Shown in pieces: positions 24,882 to 34,781 of a DNA stretch of 64,000 nucleotides. Numbering within the stretch: the first letter of the stretch is position 1; every line of letters begins with the position of its first letter. The position numbers were made by a program, and so were the translations under genes. Under the pieces are notes generated by a model. It did not search any database. It worked only from the letters and a program-made list of their open reading frames with translations, and was not told where the DNA came from. The DNA comes from Actinoallomurus sp963850195 (GTDB lineage Bacteria; Actinomycetota; Actinomycetes; Streptosporangiales; Streptosporangiaceae): the NCBI GenBank assembly GCA_963850195.1, contig CAWKKD010000005.1, positions 1,364,001 to 1,428,000 of the forward strand. The letters are read 5' to 3'.

Positions 24882-24929
24882 GGGGTCTCCAGCGGTGGTG
24901 CAGGGGTGGGGTAAGCGTGTTAGGTGCCC

Positions 24930-24948
24930 CTAACTTAGCCTTACCTAA
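24930..24948 (-). promoter_or_regulatory. IdeR/DmdR iron box upstream of efeOB
   Basis: Minus-strand TTAGGTAAGGCTAAGTTAG matches the DtxR-family consensus TTAGGTTAGGCTAACCTAA at 15 of 19 positions. It lies 49 bp before the efeO ATG in an AT-rich patch. This predicts repression of efeOB when iron is sufficient. No dtxR/ideR gene is in the window. Confidence 0.75.
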
Positions 24949-25055
24949 CCTCAATATGCCAACCGCGTCACGTCAACCCCTGTACGCGTTCCAACGCGAG
25001 ATCGTGACATCTCCGGGTTGGGGGCCGCCGCCGGTCACCGGCGGCGGCCCACTCG

Positions 25056-26237
<1,182 letters not shown>

Positions 26238-26242
26238 TTCTC

Positions 26243-26266
26243 GGGGGACCTATTTTTCGGTCCCCC
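26243..26266 (-). terminator. Perfect hairpin between dnaG and rpoD (attenuator or processing site)
   Basis: GGGGGACC (26243-26250) and GGTCCCCC (26259-26266), perfect 8-bp arms around an AT-rich 8-nt loop. It begins 3 bp after the dnaG stop and ends 5 bp before the rpoD start codon, so it covers nearly the whole intergenic space. There is no U-tract, so a regulatory or RNase-processing role is as likely as termination. Confidence 0.6.
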
Positions 26267-26269
26267 GCG

Positions 26270-28147
26270 TCACAGAGTCCCGATCCCTCGCTCGCGCAAC
26301 GCGCGTCTCTGCTGCTCAAGGGCCACGAGGTCGCCGAACAGGCGGTTGTACTCCTCTTGGTTCTCGACCGGATTCAGCCGTCCGAGTTTGGACTGGAGCT
26401 TGGTTATCTCGCGGGTGACCTGTACTTCCTGCAATCTGGACAGCATTGCACGCGCATAACGGTCGTCCGGTTCGCCGTTGCTGTGCAATGGCTCGGCCGC
26501 GAGGCCGGTAATCATGCCTCTGACCTGGTCGTTCGGTGCGGCCTCGCTCAGGCGCATGGCCCACCCCGACCCGGTCGCGGCGCCGGTGCCGCCCATCTCG
26601 GCGATGAGCGCGCGTACTTCGGCGTGCCCGGGGACCACGAGCGCCTCCGCGGGGACGGCGTCGAAGCCGGGGCCGAGGAGCGCGGGCCGCTGCACGGCGA
26701 GCTTGAGGGTCTCCCGCTCGACCTGGGCGATCGGGTCGTTCGGGTCATGCGCCGGCCGGGGGGGCGCGGGACGTGCCCGCTCCTCCGCCTCGGCACGGCG
26801 GTTGCCGCGGCTGTCGCCGCGCCCACGCGTGGCGTGCTCGCGTACACGGCGGAGCACGAACTGCTCGTCGAGGAAGCCGGTCCACTTGTCGAGGTCGATG
26901 GCGTAGCGGTCGCGCATCCCGCGGTCCCGGATCCCGGCGACGATCGGCGCCGCGGCGTCGATCGCGGCGAGCCGGCCCTCGGTGGTGTCGAGGTCGTACT
27001 TCTCGATGGTCGCGCGGATCGCGAAGCGGAACAGCGGGACGCGGGAGGCGACGAGGTCGCGCACGGCCGCGTCGCCGTGCTTCATACGCAGGTCGCAGGG
27101 GTCCAGGCCGTCGGGCTGCACGGCGACGAAGGTCTGCGCGGCGAACCGGTGCTCGGTCTCGAACGCGCGCAGCGCGGCCTTCTGCCCCGCGGCGTCGCCG
27201 TCGAAGGTGAAGATCACCTCGCCGCTCGCCTCGTCCTGGTCCATCAGCAGCCGGCGAAGGATCTTGATGTGGTCGTCGCCGAACGACGTGCCGGACGTGG
27301 CGATCGCGGTGCCGACCCCCGCCAGGTGGCAGGCCATGACGTCGGTGTAGCCCTCGACGATGACGGCCTGGCGGCGCCGGGCGATCTCCTTCTTGGCGAG
27401 GTCGGCGCCGTACAGCACCGAGCCCTTCTTGAAGAGCGGCGTCTCGGGGGTGTTGAGGTATTTGGGGCCGTCGTCGCGCTCCTCAAGGCGGCGCGCGCCG
27501 AACCCGACGACGTCGCCGGTCAGGTCGCGGATCGGCCAGATCAGCCGGCCGCGGAACCGGTCGATCGGCCCGCGCCGGCCCTGGCTGGCGAGCCCGCCGG
27601 TGATCAGCTCCTTGTCCGCGAAGCCCTTGTCGCGCAGGTGGCCGACGACCGCCTCCCACTCGTTGGGCGCGTAGCCGACGCCGAACCGCTCGGCGTCCTC
27701 GCGCCCGAACCCGCGCTCGGCCAGGAAGCGGCGGCCGATCTCGGCGGCCGGGGTGAGGAGCTGCTCGGCGTAGTAGTCCGCGGCGGCGCGGTGCGCCTCG
27801 ACGAGCCGGGTGCGCTCGCCCTTCTGCCGGCCGGGGACGTAGCCGCCCTCGGTGTAGCGGAGCTGGATGCCGGCCTTGGCCGCGAGGCGCTCGATCGCCT
27901 CCGCGAACGACAGGTGCTCGATCTTCTGGATGAAGGCGATCGCGTCGCCGCCCTCTCCGCAGCCGAAGCAGTGCCACAGGCCATTGGAGACGTTGAACGA
28001 GGGGGACTTTTCGTCATGAAACGGACAAAGACCCTTGACGGCACCGCCGCCGGCGTTGCGGAGCTGGACGTACTCTCCGACCACATCGTCGATCGGCGAC
28101 CGTTCGCGTACGAGGGCGATGTCTTCATCCCGGATCCGGCCTGCCAC
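26270..28147 (-). CDS. dnaG: DNA primase DnaG
   Basis: 625 residues. The N-terminal CHC2 zinc finger has GLCPFHDEKSPSFNV, then HCFGCGEGGDAIAFIQ. The catalytic toprim core follows: PIRDLTGDVVGFGARRL, AVIVEGYTDVMACH, FTFDGDAAGQKAALRAFE. The C-terminal DnaB-binding helical domain covers about residues 480-620, after a charged Arg/Pro-rich linker. It synthesises RNA primers at the replication fork. It is the first gene of a dnaG-rpoD pair; the upstream 298-bp gap holds a small palindrome. Confidence 0.97.
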   Translation of the reverse strand: MAGRIRDEDIALVRERSPIDDVVGEYVQLRNAGGGAVKGLCPFHDEKSPSFNVSNGLWHCFGCGEGGDAIAFIQKIEHLSFAEAIERLAAKAGIQLRYTEGGYVPGRQKGERTRLVEAHRAAADYYAEQLLTPAAEIGRRFLAERGFGREDAERFGVGYAPNEWEAVVGHLRDKGFADKELITGGLASQGRRGPIDRFRGRLIWPIRDLTGDVVGFGARRLEERDDGPKYLNTPETPLFKKGSVLYGADLAKKEIARRRQAVIVEGYTDVMACHLAGVGTAIATSGTSFGDDHIKILRRLLMDQDEASGEVIFTFDGDAAGQKAALRAFETEHRFAAQTFVAVQPDGLDPCDLRMKHGDAAVRDLVASRVPLFRFAIRATIEKYDLDTTEGRLAAIDAAAPIVAGIRDRGMRDRYAIDLDKWTGFLDEQFVLRRVREHATRGRGDSRGNRRAEAEERARPAPPRPAHDPNDPIAQVERETLKLAVQRPALLGPGFDAVPAEALVVPGHAEVRALIAEMGGTGAATGSGWAMRLSEAAPNDQVRGMITGLAAEPLHSNGEPDDRYARAMLSRLQEVQVTREITKLQSKLGRLNPVENQEEYNRLFGDLVALEQQRRALRERGIGTL

Positions 28148-28445
28148 GTCCGCAGTCTAGGCCCAGTTCTCCGAGCCCGCTGCCCGGCTGGAAGACGCCC
28201 GTACGGCCGCCCATGAGGGAGCCGGACCCGGGAAACGGGAACCGTCGCGGGCCGGAAACGGCTGCCACGAATGGCCATTCACATCACTGGACAAATCGTG
28301 GAGATACGCGGTGTACTTGCTCAACTTCGGCGGGATGTCGCGATCCCCGCCGCACTTGTCGTCGGGCCATTCGGCTGTCCACGACCAAGATCACTCGCGA
28401 GACGACGCGCCGCTTCCGGCCGTCGGAGGCGACACGAGGTGTGCG
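28148..28445. other. Divergent intergenic region dnaG / ABC-ATPase
   Basis: 298 bp without a gene. It holds a perfect 12-bp palindrome GAATGGCCATTC at 28269-28280. I see no strong promoter match on either strand. A plus-strand extension of the ATPase frame back to 28311 lacks a ribosome site; GAGGT 5 nt before the ATG at 28446 marks the likely start. Confidence 0.5.
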
Positions 28446-29708
28446 ATGACCGAAGTCGTTCTGGACTCGGTGAACAAGGTCTACCCGGACGGGTTCCACG
28501 CGATACGCGACATGAGTCTGCGCATCCCGGACGGTGAGCTCTTCGTACTCCTCGGGCCCTCAGGCTGCGGGAAGTCCACGATCCTGCGCATGGTCGCCGG
28601 CCTGGAGGAGATCACCTCGGGCGCGTTGTGGCTCGACGGGCGGCGGGCGAACCACCTTCCGCCGCGCGACCGCGATCTCGCCATGGTGTTCCAGCACGGC
28701 GCGCTCTACCCGCACCGCAGCGTACGCGGCAACATCGCCTTCCCCCTCGAGGTCGCAGGCGATACCTCGCCCGAGGCGAACCAGCGGATCGTCGAGCTGT
28801 CGCGCGCGCTCGGCATCGAGGAGACGCTGCACCGGCTCCCCTCCACCCTCTCCGGCGGGCAGCGACAGCGGGTGGCGATGGGCCGGGCGCTGATCCGGCA
28901 GCCGGGCATCTTCCTCATGGACGAACCGCTGTCCAACCTCGACGCCGGCCTGCGCACCGAGCTGCGCATGGAGATCGGCGCCCTCGTACGCTCCCTCGGC
29001 GTGACCACGCTGTACGTCACGCACGACCAGGTCGAGGCGCTGACCCTGGCCGACCGGGTCGCCATCATCCAGAGCGGCGTCCTCCAGGACGTCGGCACGC
29101 CGCAGCAGGTCTACGACGACCCGGCGACGATGTTCGTCGCCGCGTTCCTCAGCTCCCCGCCGATCAACCTGATCCGGGTCACCGTGTGGGCCGAGCAGAA
29201 CGACGGGATCATCCTCGGGCTGGGCGACCACCACCGCCTGCGCCTGTCGTGGGACGACCCGCGCGCCACCGCACTCGTCTCGCGGCACGGGTCGTTCGCC
29301 ACGCTCGGCGTACGCGCCGACGCGCTGCGGCTCTCGCCGGACGGGCCGATCGTCGGACGCGTACGCGCCCTGGAGTTCCACGGCCACGAGTGGCTGGCGC
29401 ACATGGAGGCCTCGAGCGTCTCCCTCGTCGACGTCGAGGCGTTCCGCGACGACCAGACGGCGGACCAGATCGTCGAGGACGGACCCGGCCTGCTGCGACG
29501 GCTCTTCCGCGGCGCCGGGCTCATCTCCGAGGAGCCCCCGGTCGCGCCCGCCACGCACGGCGGCACGCACCGCCGGTCCGACGTGGTGTTCCGGCTGGAG
29601 TCCCGCGCCGGCATCTCCGTCGGCGAGGTCGTGCGCCTGTCACTCGACCCCAGCCGGATCCTGCTGTTCGGCGAGGACGGCCGCCGCGTCGATCCCGTAC
29701 ACCGCTGA
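28446..29708 (+). CDS. Sugar-type ABC transporter ATP-binding protein (MsiK/UgpC-like)
   Basis: 420 residues. Walker A is GPSGCGKST (about 36-44), then the Q-loop VFQHGALYPH, signature LSGGQRQRV, Walker B IFLMDEPLSNLD and H-loop YVTHDQVEAL, followed by a MalK-type TOBE region. It is an orphan: no permease or binding protein nearby. That is the arrangement of multi-purpose sugar ATPases such as MsiK, which serve several sugar uptake systems in actinomycetes. The C-terminal region is longer than usual because of a Gly/Thr/His-containing insertion around residues 330-390. Confidence 0.85.
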   Translation: MTEVVLDSVNKVYPDGFHAIRDMSLRIPDGELFVLLGPSGCGKSTILRMVAGLEEITSGALWLDGRRANHLPPRDRDLAMVFQHGALYPHRSVRGNIAFPLEVAGDTSPEANQRIVELSRALGIEETLHRLPSTLSGGQRQRVAMGRALIRQPGIFLMDEPLSNLDAGLRTELRMEIGALVRSLGVTTLYVTHDQVEALTLADRVAIIQSGVLQDVGTPQQVYDDPATMFVAAFLSSPPINLIRVTVWAEQNDGIILGLGDHHRLRLSWDDPRATALVSRHGSFATLGVRADALRLSPDGPIVGRVRALEFHGHEWLAHMEASSVSLVDVEAFRDDQTADQIVEDGPGLLRRLFRGAGLISEEPPVAPATHGGTHRRSDVVFRLESRAGISVGEVVRLSLDPSRILLFGEDGRRVDPVHR

Positions 29709-29911
29709 CCGACGCGCTGTACTTCCGCTTCCCCGGTGGCAAGGAGGAGCGCCCTGGATCGAGGGCATCAGGGTCAAGCAGGTGTGATCGTCGGGCGGGG
29801 GTCACGGCGGCGTCTCGTCCCGGTCGGGCGGGGCGGCCACCGTGTGAAATCTCTGTTACTTCGGCGGCCTGCCCGTTCTCAGCGGGCCGGTCGCGGAGTT
29901 AGCGTCCGAAT

Positions 29912-30214
29912 GTGCTGATCACCCCACACGAGCAAGAACGGCTGCTCATCCACGTTGCGGCCGGGCTGGCGCGTGACCGGCGAGCGCGCGGGCTGCGGCT
30001 GAACCTCCCTGAGACCACCGCGATCATCTCCTCCTTCGTCATGGAGGGCGCGCGCGACGGGCGCGGGGTCGCCGACCTGATGGAGGCGGGCCGCGCGGTG
30101 CTGACGCGTGAGGACGTCATGGAGGGCGTCCCCGAGACGCTCGGCTCCGTGCAGATCGAGGCGACCTTCCCCGACGGCACCAAGCTCGTCACCGTCCACC
30201 GGCCGATCCCGTGA
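29912..30214 (+). CDS. ureA: Urease subunit gamma
   Basis: 100 residues, GTG start. The full gamma-subunit pattern is present: LITPHEQERLLIHVAAGLA, RGLRLNLPETTAIISSFVME, then GARDGRGVADLMEAGRAVLT and a C-terminal VQIEATFPDGTKLVTVH. It packs with beta and alpha subunits in the cytoplasmic nickel enzyme that hydrolyses urea to ammonia and carbamate. It heads the operon ureABCFGD, with a 203-bp upstream gap; its stop overlaps the ureB start (GTGA). Confidence 0.96.
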   Translation: MLITPHEQERLLIHVAAGLARDRRARGLRLNLPETTAIISSFVMEGARDGRGVADLMEAGRAVLTREDVMEGVPETLGSVQIEATFPDGTKLVTVHRPIP

Positions 30215-30501
30215 CGCCCGGCGAGGTCGTGACCGGCGAGGGCACGGTGGAGCTCAACCCGGGCCGCCCGCGTACGACGCTCGTCGTGGTCAACATCGGC
30301 GACCGGCCCGTACAGGTGGGGTCGCACTACCACTTCGCGCAGGCCAATGACGCGCTGGAGTTCGACCGTACGGCGGCTCTCGGCCAGCGGCTCGACGTGC
30401 CGGCGGGCACGGCGGTGCGGTTCGAGCCGGGCGTGACCCGCGAGGTCACGCTGGTGCCGCTCGCCGGCCGGCGCGCCGTACCGGGGCTGCGCCGTGACTG
30501 A
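30211..30501 (+). CDS. ureB: Urease subunit beta
   Basis: 96 residues, GTG start inside the ureA stop. Recognised by TPGEVVTGEGTVELNPGR, then VVVNIGDRPVQVGSHYHFAQ and ANDALEFDRTAALGQRLDVP. The C-terminus is compact, as in three-subunit bacterial ureases, not fused to UreA. The next gene starts inside its end (overlap 8 nt). Confidence 0.96.
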   Translation: MTPGEVVTGEGTVELNPGRPRTTLVVVNIGDRPVQVGSHYHFAQANDALEFDRTAALGQRLDVPAGTAVRFEPGVTREVTLVPLAGRRAVPGLRRD

Positions 30502-32191
30502 GCTGTCTCGCGAGCGGTACGCCCACCTGTACGGACCGACGACCGGCGACCGGATCCGGCTGGCCGACACCGACCTGTTCATCGAGGTCACCGAGGACCT
30601 GAGCCGTGGGGCAGGCGCGGGCGACGAGGTCGTGTTCGGCGGCGGCAAGGTGATCCGCGAGTCGATGGGCCAGGGGGTCACGACGCGCGCCGAGGGCGCG
30701 CCGGACCTGGTGATCACCGGGGTGGTCGTGCTCGACCACTGGGGCGTGGTCAAGGCCGACGTCGGCGTGCGCGACGGACGCGTCGTCGCGCTCGGCAAGG
30801 CCGGCAATCCGGACACGATGGACGGCGTCCACCCCGACCTGGTCATCGGCGCCTCCACCGAGATCCTCGCGGGCAACGGACGGATCCTGACCGCCGGCGC
30901 GGTCGACTCCCACGTTCACCTGATCTGCCCGCAGCTCGTCGACGAGGCCCTCGGCGCCGGGGTGACGACGCTCGTCGGCGGCGGTACCGGCCCGGCCGAG
31001 GGCACCCGGGCGACCACGGTCACACCGGGCGCCTGGAACCTCGCGCGGATGCTGGAGGCGATGGACCCCTACCCGGTGAACGTCGCGCTGCTCGGCAAGG
31101 GCAACACGGTCTCCGAAGAGGCCATGTGGGAGCAGCTGCGCGGGGGCGCGGCAGGGTTCAAGCTGCACGAGGACTGGGGATCGACGCCCGCCGCGATCGA
31201 CGCCTGCCTGCGGGTCGCCGACGCCTCCGGGGTCCAGGTGGCGCTGCACTCCGACACGCTCAACGAGGCGGGGTACGTCGAGTCGACGCTGAACGCGATC
31301 GGCGGCCGGTCGATCCACGCGTACCACACCGAGGGCGCGGGAGGCGGGCACGCGCCGGACATCATCACGGTGGCCGCGCACCCGAACGTCCTGCCCTCCT
31401 CGACCAATCCGACCCGGCCGCACACCGTCAACACGCTGGACGAACACCTCGACATGCTGATGGTCTGCCACCACCTCGACCCGTCGGTGCCGGAGGACCT
31501 GGCGTTCGCGGAGTCGCGGATCCGGCCGACGACGATGGCCGCCGAGGACGTCCTGCACGACCTCGGCGCGATCTCGATGATCGGCTCGGACTCGCAGGCC
31601 ATGGGCCGGATCGGCGAGACCGTGCTGCGCACCTGGCAGACCGCGCACGTGATGAAGGGCCGCCGCGACGGCCTGGACGACAACCTGCGGGCCCGCCGCT
31701 ACGTCGCCAAGTACACGATCTGCCCGGCCGTCGCGCACGGCCTGGACGCCGAGGTCGGCTCGGTGGAGCCGGGCAAGCTCGCGGACCTGGTGCTGTGGGA
31801 TCCGGCCTACTTCGGGGTGCGCCCGCACACCGTGCTCAAGGGCGGCATGATCGCCTGGGCGCAGATGGGCGACGCGAACGCCTCGATCCCGACGCCGCAG
31901 CCGGTGCTGCCGCGCCCGATGTGGGGTGCCACCGCCGCGCCCGCCACGTCGCTGTACTTCGTTTCGCCGGCCGCGATCGAGGACGGGCTCGCCGGGCGTC
32001 TCGACGTACGGCGACGGCTCGTGCCGGTGCGCGACACCCGACGCCTCGGCAAGGCCGACATGCCGCTCAACGACGCGCTGCCCGAGATCCGGGTCGACCC
32101 CGACACGTTCACCGTCACGATCGACGGCGACGAGGTCGAGCCCGCGCCCGCGGCGTCGCTGCCGATGGCCCAGCGCTACTTCCTGTTCTGA
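30494..32191 (+). CDS. ureC: Urease subunit alpha (catalytic)
   Basis: 565 residues. It opens with YGPTTGDRIRLADTDL. Nickel ligands and catalytic residues lie in HVHLICPQLVDEAL, the carbamylated-Lys block GFKLHEDWG and AYHTEGAGGGHAPDII, with the mobile-flap cysteine in MVCHHLDP and an Asp in IGSDSQAMGRIGE. All expected active-site blocks are intact, so the enzyme should work once nickel is loaded by UreFGD. GTG start. The stop overlaps the ureF ATG (TGATG). Confidence 0.97.
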   Translation: MTELSRERYAHLYGPTTGDRIRLADTDLFIEVTEDLSRGAGAGDEVVFGGGKVIRESMGQGVTTRAEGAPDLVITGVVVLDHWGVVKADVGVRDGRVVALGKAGNPDTMDGVHPDLVIGASTEILAGNGRILTAGAVDSHVHLICPQLVDEALGAGVTTLVGGGTGPAEGTRATTVTPGAWNLARMLEAMDPYPVNVALLGKGNTVSEEAMWEQLRGGAAGFKLHEDWGSTPAAIDACLRVADASGVQVALHSDTLNEAGYVESTLNAIGGRSIHAYHTEGAGGGHAPDIITVAAHPNVLPSSTNPTRPHTVNTLDEHLDMLMVCHHLDPSVPEDLAFAESRIRPTTMAAEDVLHDLGAISMIGSDSQAMGRIGETVLRTWQTAHVMKGRRDGLDDNLRARRYVAKYTICPAVAHGLDAEVGSVEPGKLADLVLWDPAYFGVRPHTVLKGGMIAWAQMGDANASIPTPQPVLPRPMWGATAAPATSLYFVSPAAIEDGLAGRLDVRRRLVPVRDTRRLGKADMPLNDALPEIRVDPDTFTVTIDGDEVEPAPAASLPMAQRYFLF

Positions 32192-32847
32192 TGGACGCCG
32201 CCCTGCTGCTCCTCGCCGACTCGCGGCTGCCGGCCGGCGGCCACGCGCACTCCGGCGGGCTCGAGGCGGCCGCGGCGACCGGATCCGTACACGACCTGGA
32301 GACGCTCGGCGGCTTCCTGCGCGGACGGCTCGCGACCGCGGGCCTGCTCGCCGCCGGGCTGGCCGCCGCGGGGTGCGCGGACCGGGACTGGGCGCGGCTC
32401 GACGCCGAGGCCGACGCCCGCACCCCCTCCCCCGCACAGCGGACCGCCTCGCGTACGCAGGGGCGCGCGCTGCTGCGGGCCGCGCGCGCCGCCTGGCCGG
32501 GGCCGATCCTGGACTCCCTGGCCGTGGCGTCCGGCGCGGACGGCCCGCACCATCCGGTCGCGCTCGGCGCCGCGACCGCCGCCGCGGGCGGCACTGCGGC
32601 GCAGGCGGCGCGGCTCGCGGCGTACGGCTCGGTCACCGGGCCGGCCTCGGCGGCGGTACGCCTGCTCGGCCTGGACCCGCTCGGCGTGCACCGTACGCTG
32701 GCCGGCCTGTCCGCGCGGGTCGACGCCGTCGCGGCCGAGGCGGCGCTCGCGCTGGCCGCCGGTGACCTGCCCGCGCCGTCGGCGCCCGCGCTGGACCTGT
32801 TCGCCGAGCTCCACCGGCAGGCCGAACCGCGCCTGTTCGAATCCTGA
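32191..32847 (+). CDS. ureF: Urease accessory protein UreF
   Basis: 218 residues, ATG shared with the ureC stop. N-terminal LLLADSRLPAGGHAHSGGLE is the UreF signature; a long helical bundle rich in Ala follows, with CLASSICAL UreF landmarks such as SRTQGRALLRAARA and HHPVALGAATAA. UreF works with UreD and UreG in nickel insertion into urease and acts as a checkpoint for GTP hydrolysis. GC-rich low-complexity Ala stretches are typical of actinomycete UreF. Confidence 0.93.
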   Translation: MDAALLLLADSRLPAGGHAHSGGLEAAAATGSVHDLETLGGFLRGRLATAGLLAAGLAAAGCADRDWARLDAEADARTPSPAQRTASRTQGRALLRAARAAWPGPILDSLAVASGADGPHHPVALGAATAAAGGTAAQAARLAAYGSVTGPASAAVRLLGLDPLGVHRTLAGLSARVDAVAAEAALALAAGDLPAPSAPALDLFAELHRQAEPRLFES

Positions 32848-32862
32848 ACCGAGGGAGGCTCC

Positions 32863-33516
32863 GTGGGACTCCACCACGACCACGACCCGCACGCGCCACG
32901 GCCGCACCGCGCGCTGCGCCTCGGCGTCGGCGGGCCGGTCGGCAGCGGCAAGACCGCCCTGACCGCGGCGCTGTGTCGGCTGCTGCGCGACGAGGCGTCG
33001 ATCGCGGTCGTCACCAACGACATCTACACGACCGAGGACGCCGACTTCCTCCGCCGCGAGGCGGTACTGGACGAGGACCGGATCGCCGCGGTGCGCACCG
33101 GCTGCTGCCCGCACACCGCGATCCGCGACGACATCTCCGCCAACCTCGACGCGATCGAGACGCTGGAGCGGCGCCTCGGCCCGCTCGACCTGGTCATCGT
33201 CGAGAGCGGCGGCGACAACCTCACCGCCACGTTCAGCCGTGGCCTGGTCGACCGGCAGATCTTCGTGCTCGACGTGTCCGGCGGCGACAAGGTCCCGCGC
33301 AAGGGCGGTCCCGGCGTGACCACCGCCGACCTGCTGGTGATCAACAAGACCGACCTCGCGCCGTACGTCGGCGCCGACCTCGGCGTGATGGAGCGCGACG
33401 CCGTGCGTGTACGCGGCGGGCTGCCGATCGCGTTCACCTCGCTGCGAGAGCGGCCGGACGTCCCGCAGGTCGCCGGATGGGTGCGGGACCTCCTCGGCGA
33501 ACCCGCACGCGCGTGA
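32863..33516 (+). CDS. ureG: Urease accessory GTPase UreG
   Basis: 217 residues, GTG start after AGGGAGG. The P-loop is GVGGPVGSGKTAL. The N-terminus is His-rich (HHDHDPHAPRPHR), which can hold nickel and may partly replace UreE, a nickel metallochaperone that is absent from this operon. Other SIMIBI-GTPase landmarks are VVTNDIYTTEDADFLRR, VRTGCCPHTAIRDD (Cys-Pro-His nickel site), VESGGDNLTATFS and the G4 VINKTDLAPYVG. Confidence 0.95.
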   Translation: MGLHHDHDPHAPRPHRALRLGVGGPVGSGKTALTAALCRLLRDEASIAVVTNDIYTTEDADFLRREAVLDEDRIAAVRTGCCPHTAIRDDISANLDAIETLERRLGPLDLVIVESGGDNLTATFSRGLVDRQIFVLDVSGGDKVPRKGGPGVTTADLLVINKTDLAPYVGADLGVMERDAVRVRGGLPIAFTSLRERPDVPQVAGWVRDLLGEPARA

Positions 33517-34241
33517 GCGCCACCGGCTTCGCGGCGCGCGCGGCGGTCACGGCCGAGTGCACCGGCGAGGGCCGTACCCGGATCTCCCGGCTGCGCTCGG
33601 ACGGCCCGCTGGCCCTGCGCGCGTCCGGCGACGCGGTCTACCTGGTCGGCGCCGGAGCGGGCCCGCTCGGCGGCGACCGGTACGCGCTGGACCTCGAGGT
33701 CGGCGCGGGCGCGCGGCTCGAGATCCGCTCGGCCGCCGCGACGCTGGTGCTGCCGGGACGCTCCGCCCACGAGCCGTCGCGGCTCACCATCAGTGCCCGC
33801 GTCGCGGCCGGGGCGCGGCTCGTGTTCGCGCCCGAGCCCACGATCGCGGCGGCGGGCTGCGACCACCGAACGGTCGCGCAGATCGCGCTCGAGCCGGACG
33901 CGGAGCTGGTGTGGCGGGAGGAGATCGTGCTCGGCCGGTACGGGGAGCGCCCGGGACGCCACACCGGCCGGCTGGACGTGACGACCGGCACGACGCCACT
34001 GCTCCGGCACGAGCTGCGCGTGGACGAGGACGCGACGAGCTGCGCGGTGCTCGGCGACGCGAAGGCCGTGGGCACGCTACTGCTCGCCGGCGCCGGTCTC
34101 ACCGACCGGCCGTACGCCGTGCCGGGGCTGGCCGTGATGCCGCTCGCCGGGCCCGGTGTGCTGGTCACGGCGATGGCCACCGACACCGTACGGCTGCGGA
34201 AGCTGCTGGCCGAGGGCCAGGCGCGCGGACGCCTGGGGTGA
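33513..34241 (+). CDS. ureD: Urease accessory protein UreD
   Basis: 242 residues from the GTG at 33513, overlapping the ureG stop (GTGA). UreD landmarks are EVGAGARLEIRSAAATLVLP and LVFAPEPTIAAAGCDHRTVA, followed by WREEIVLGRYGERPGRHTGR. UreD is the scaffold that binds apo-urease with UreF and UreG for nickel delivery. It is the last gene of the six-gene operon; a hairpin begins on its stop codon. Confidence 0.92.
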   Translation: MSATGFAARAAVTAECTGEGRTRISRLRSDGPLALRASGDAVYLVGAGAGPLGGDRYALDLEVGAGARLEIRSAAATLVLPGRSAHEPSRLTISARVAAGARLVFAPEPTIAAAGCDHRTVAQIALEPDAELVWREEIVLGRYGERPGRHTGRLDVTTGTTPLLRHELRVDEDATSCAVLGDAKAVGTLLLAGAGLTDRPYAVPGLAVMPLAGPGVLVTAMATDTVRLRKLLAEGQARGRLG

Positions 34242-34270
34242 CGGGCCGGCCCCGAGACGGACGGCCCGTC
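34240..34270. terminator. Hairpin at the end of the urease operon
   Basis: GACGGGCCG (34240-34248) and CGGCCCGTC (34262-34270) are perfect 9-bp arms with a 13-nt loop; the left arm includes the ureD stop codon. The convergent CMD gene ends 10 bp further on, so it may terminate both transcripts. Confidence 0.65.
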
Positions 34271-34279
34271 GACCCGGGA

Positions 34280-34720
34280 TCAGGACCGCTTCGGCGGCTT
34301 GGCGTGCGTCGGCGCGGCCACGCGGTTCCAGGCGTTGATCATCGCGACCTGGGCGACGAGATAGCCGAACTCCTCCGGCTTGTACGCGGCGGCCACGGCG
34401 TCCCAGACCTCGTCCGTCACGCCGCTGGGCTGCTCGGTGGCGGCCTCGGTGTAGGCGAGCGCGGCGCGCTCGGCGTCGGTGTACAGCTCCGACTCACGCC
34501 AGGCGCTGAGCTGGTAGACCCGGTCCGGCGTCTCCCCCAACTCCAGCGCCTCGTGGACGTGCATGTCGATGCAGAACAGGCAGCCGTTCAGCTGCGACGC
34601 CCGGATCTTGATCAGCTCCCGCACGGCCGGTTCCAGCGGCCCCGAACGGATGACGCCCTCGACGTGGCGGAAGGCCTTGTAGACCTCCGGTGCCGCCTCC
34701 GTCATGCTCATGCGTGTCAT
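34280..34720 (-). CDS. Carboxymuconolactone decarboxylase / AhpD-like protein (ECF41 partner)
   Basis: 146 residues from the ATG at 34720, behind an AAAGGAAG ribosome site; an in-frame GTG at 34744 lies upstream of that site. The CMD/AhpD core holds the redox motif CLFCIDMHVHEAL at about residue 50, with LIKIRASQLNGC before it. Such proteins act as peroxidase-reductase-like enzymes. The family is the classical COE partner encoded beside ECF41 sigma factors, and the promoter at 34751-34777 matches that sigma class, so it is probably the main target of the upstream gene product. Confidence 0.88.
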   Translation of the reverse strand: MTRMSMTEAAPEVYKAFRHVEGVIRSGPLEPAVRELIKIRASQLNGCLFCIDMHVHEALELGETPDRVYQLSAWRESELYTDAERAALAYTEAATEQPSGVTDEVWDAVAAAYKPEEFGYLVAQVAMINAWNRVAAPTHAKPPKRS

Positions 34721-34750
34721 GTCGTCTTCCTTTCGTGTGTTCACCAGGGA

Positions 34751-34777
34751 GACGAGACGGCGACGGCCCGTGTGACG
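34751..34777 (-). promoter_or_regulatory. ECF41-type promoter of the CMD gene
   Basis: Minus strand: CGTCACA as the -35 element, a 16-nt spacer, then CGTC as the -10 element. The reported ECF41 consensus is TGTCACA/CGTC, so one base differs. The -35 begins 5 bp after the sigma gene's stop and the -10 is about 30 bp before the CMD ATG, an ideal position. Confidence 0.65.
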
Positions 34778-34781
34778 GGGA

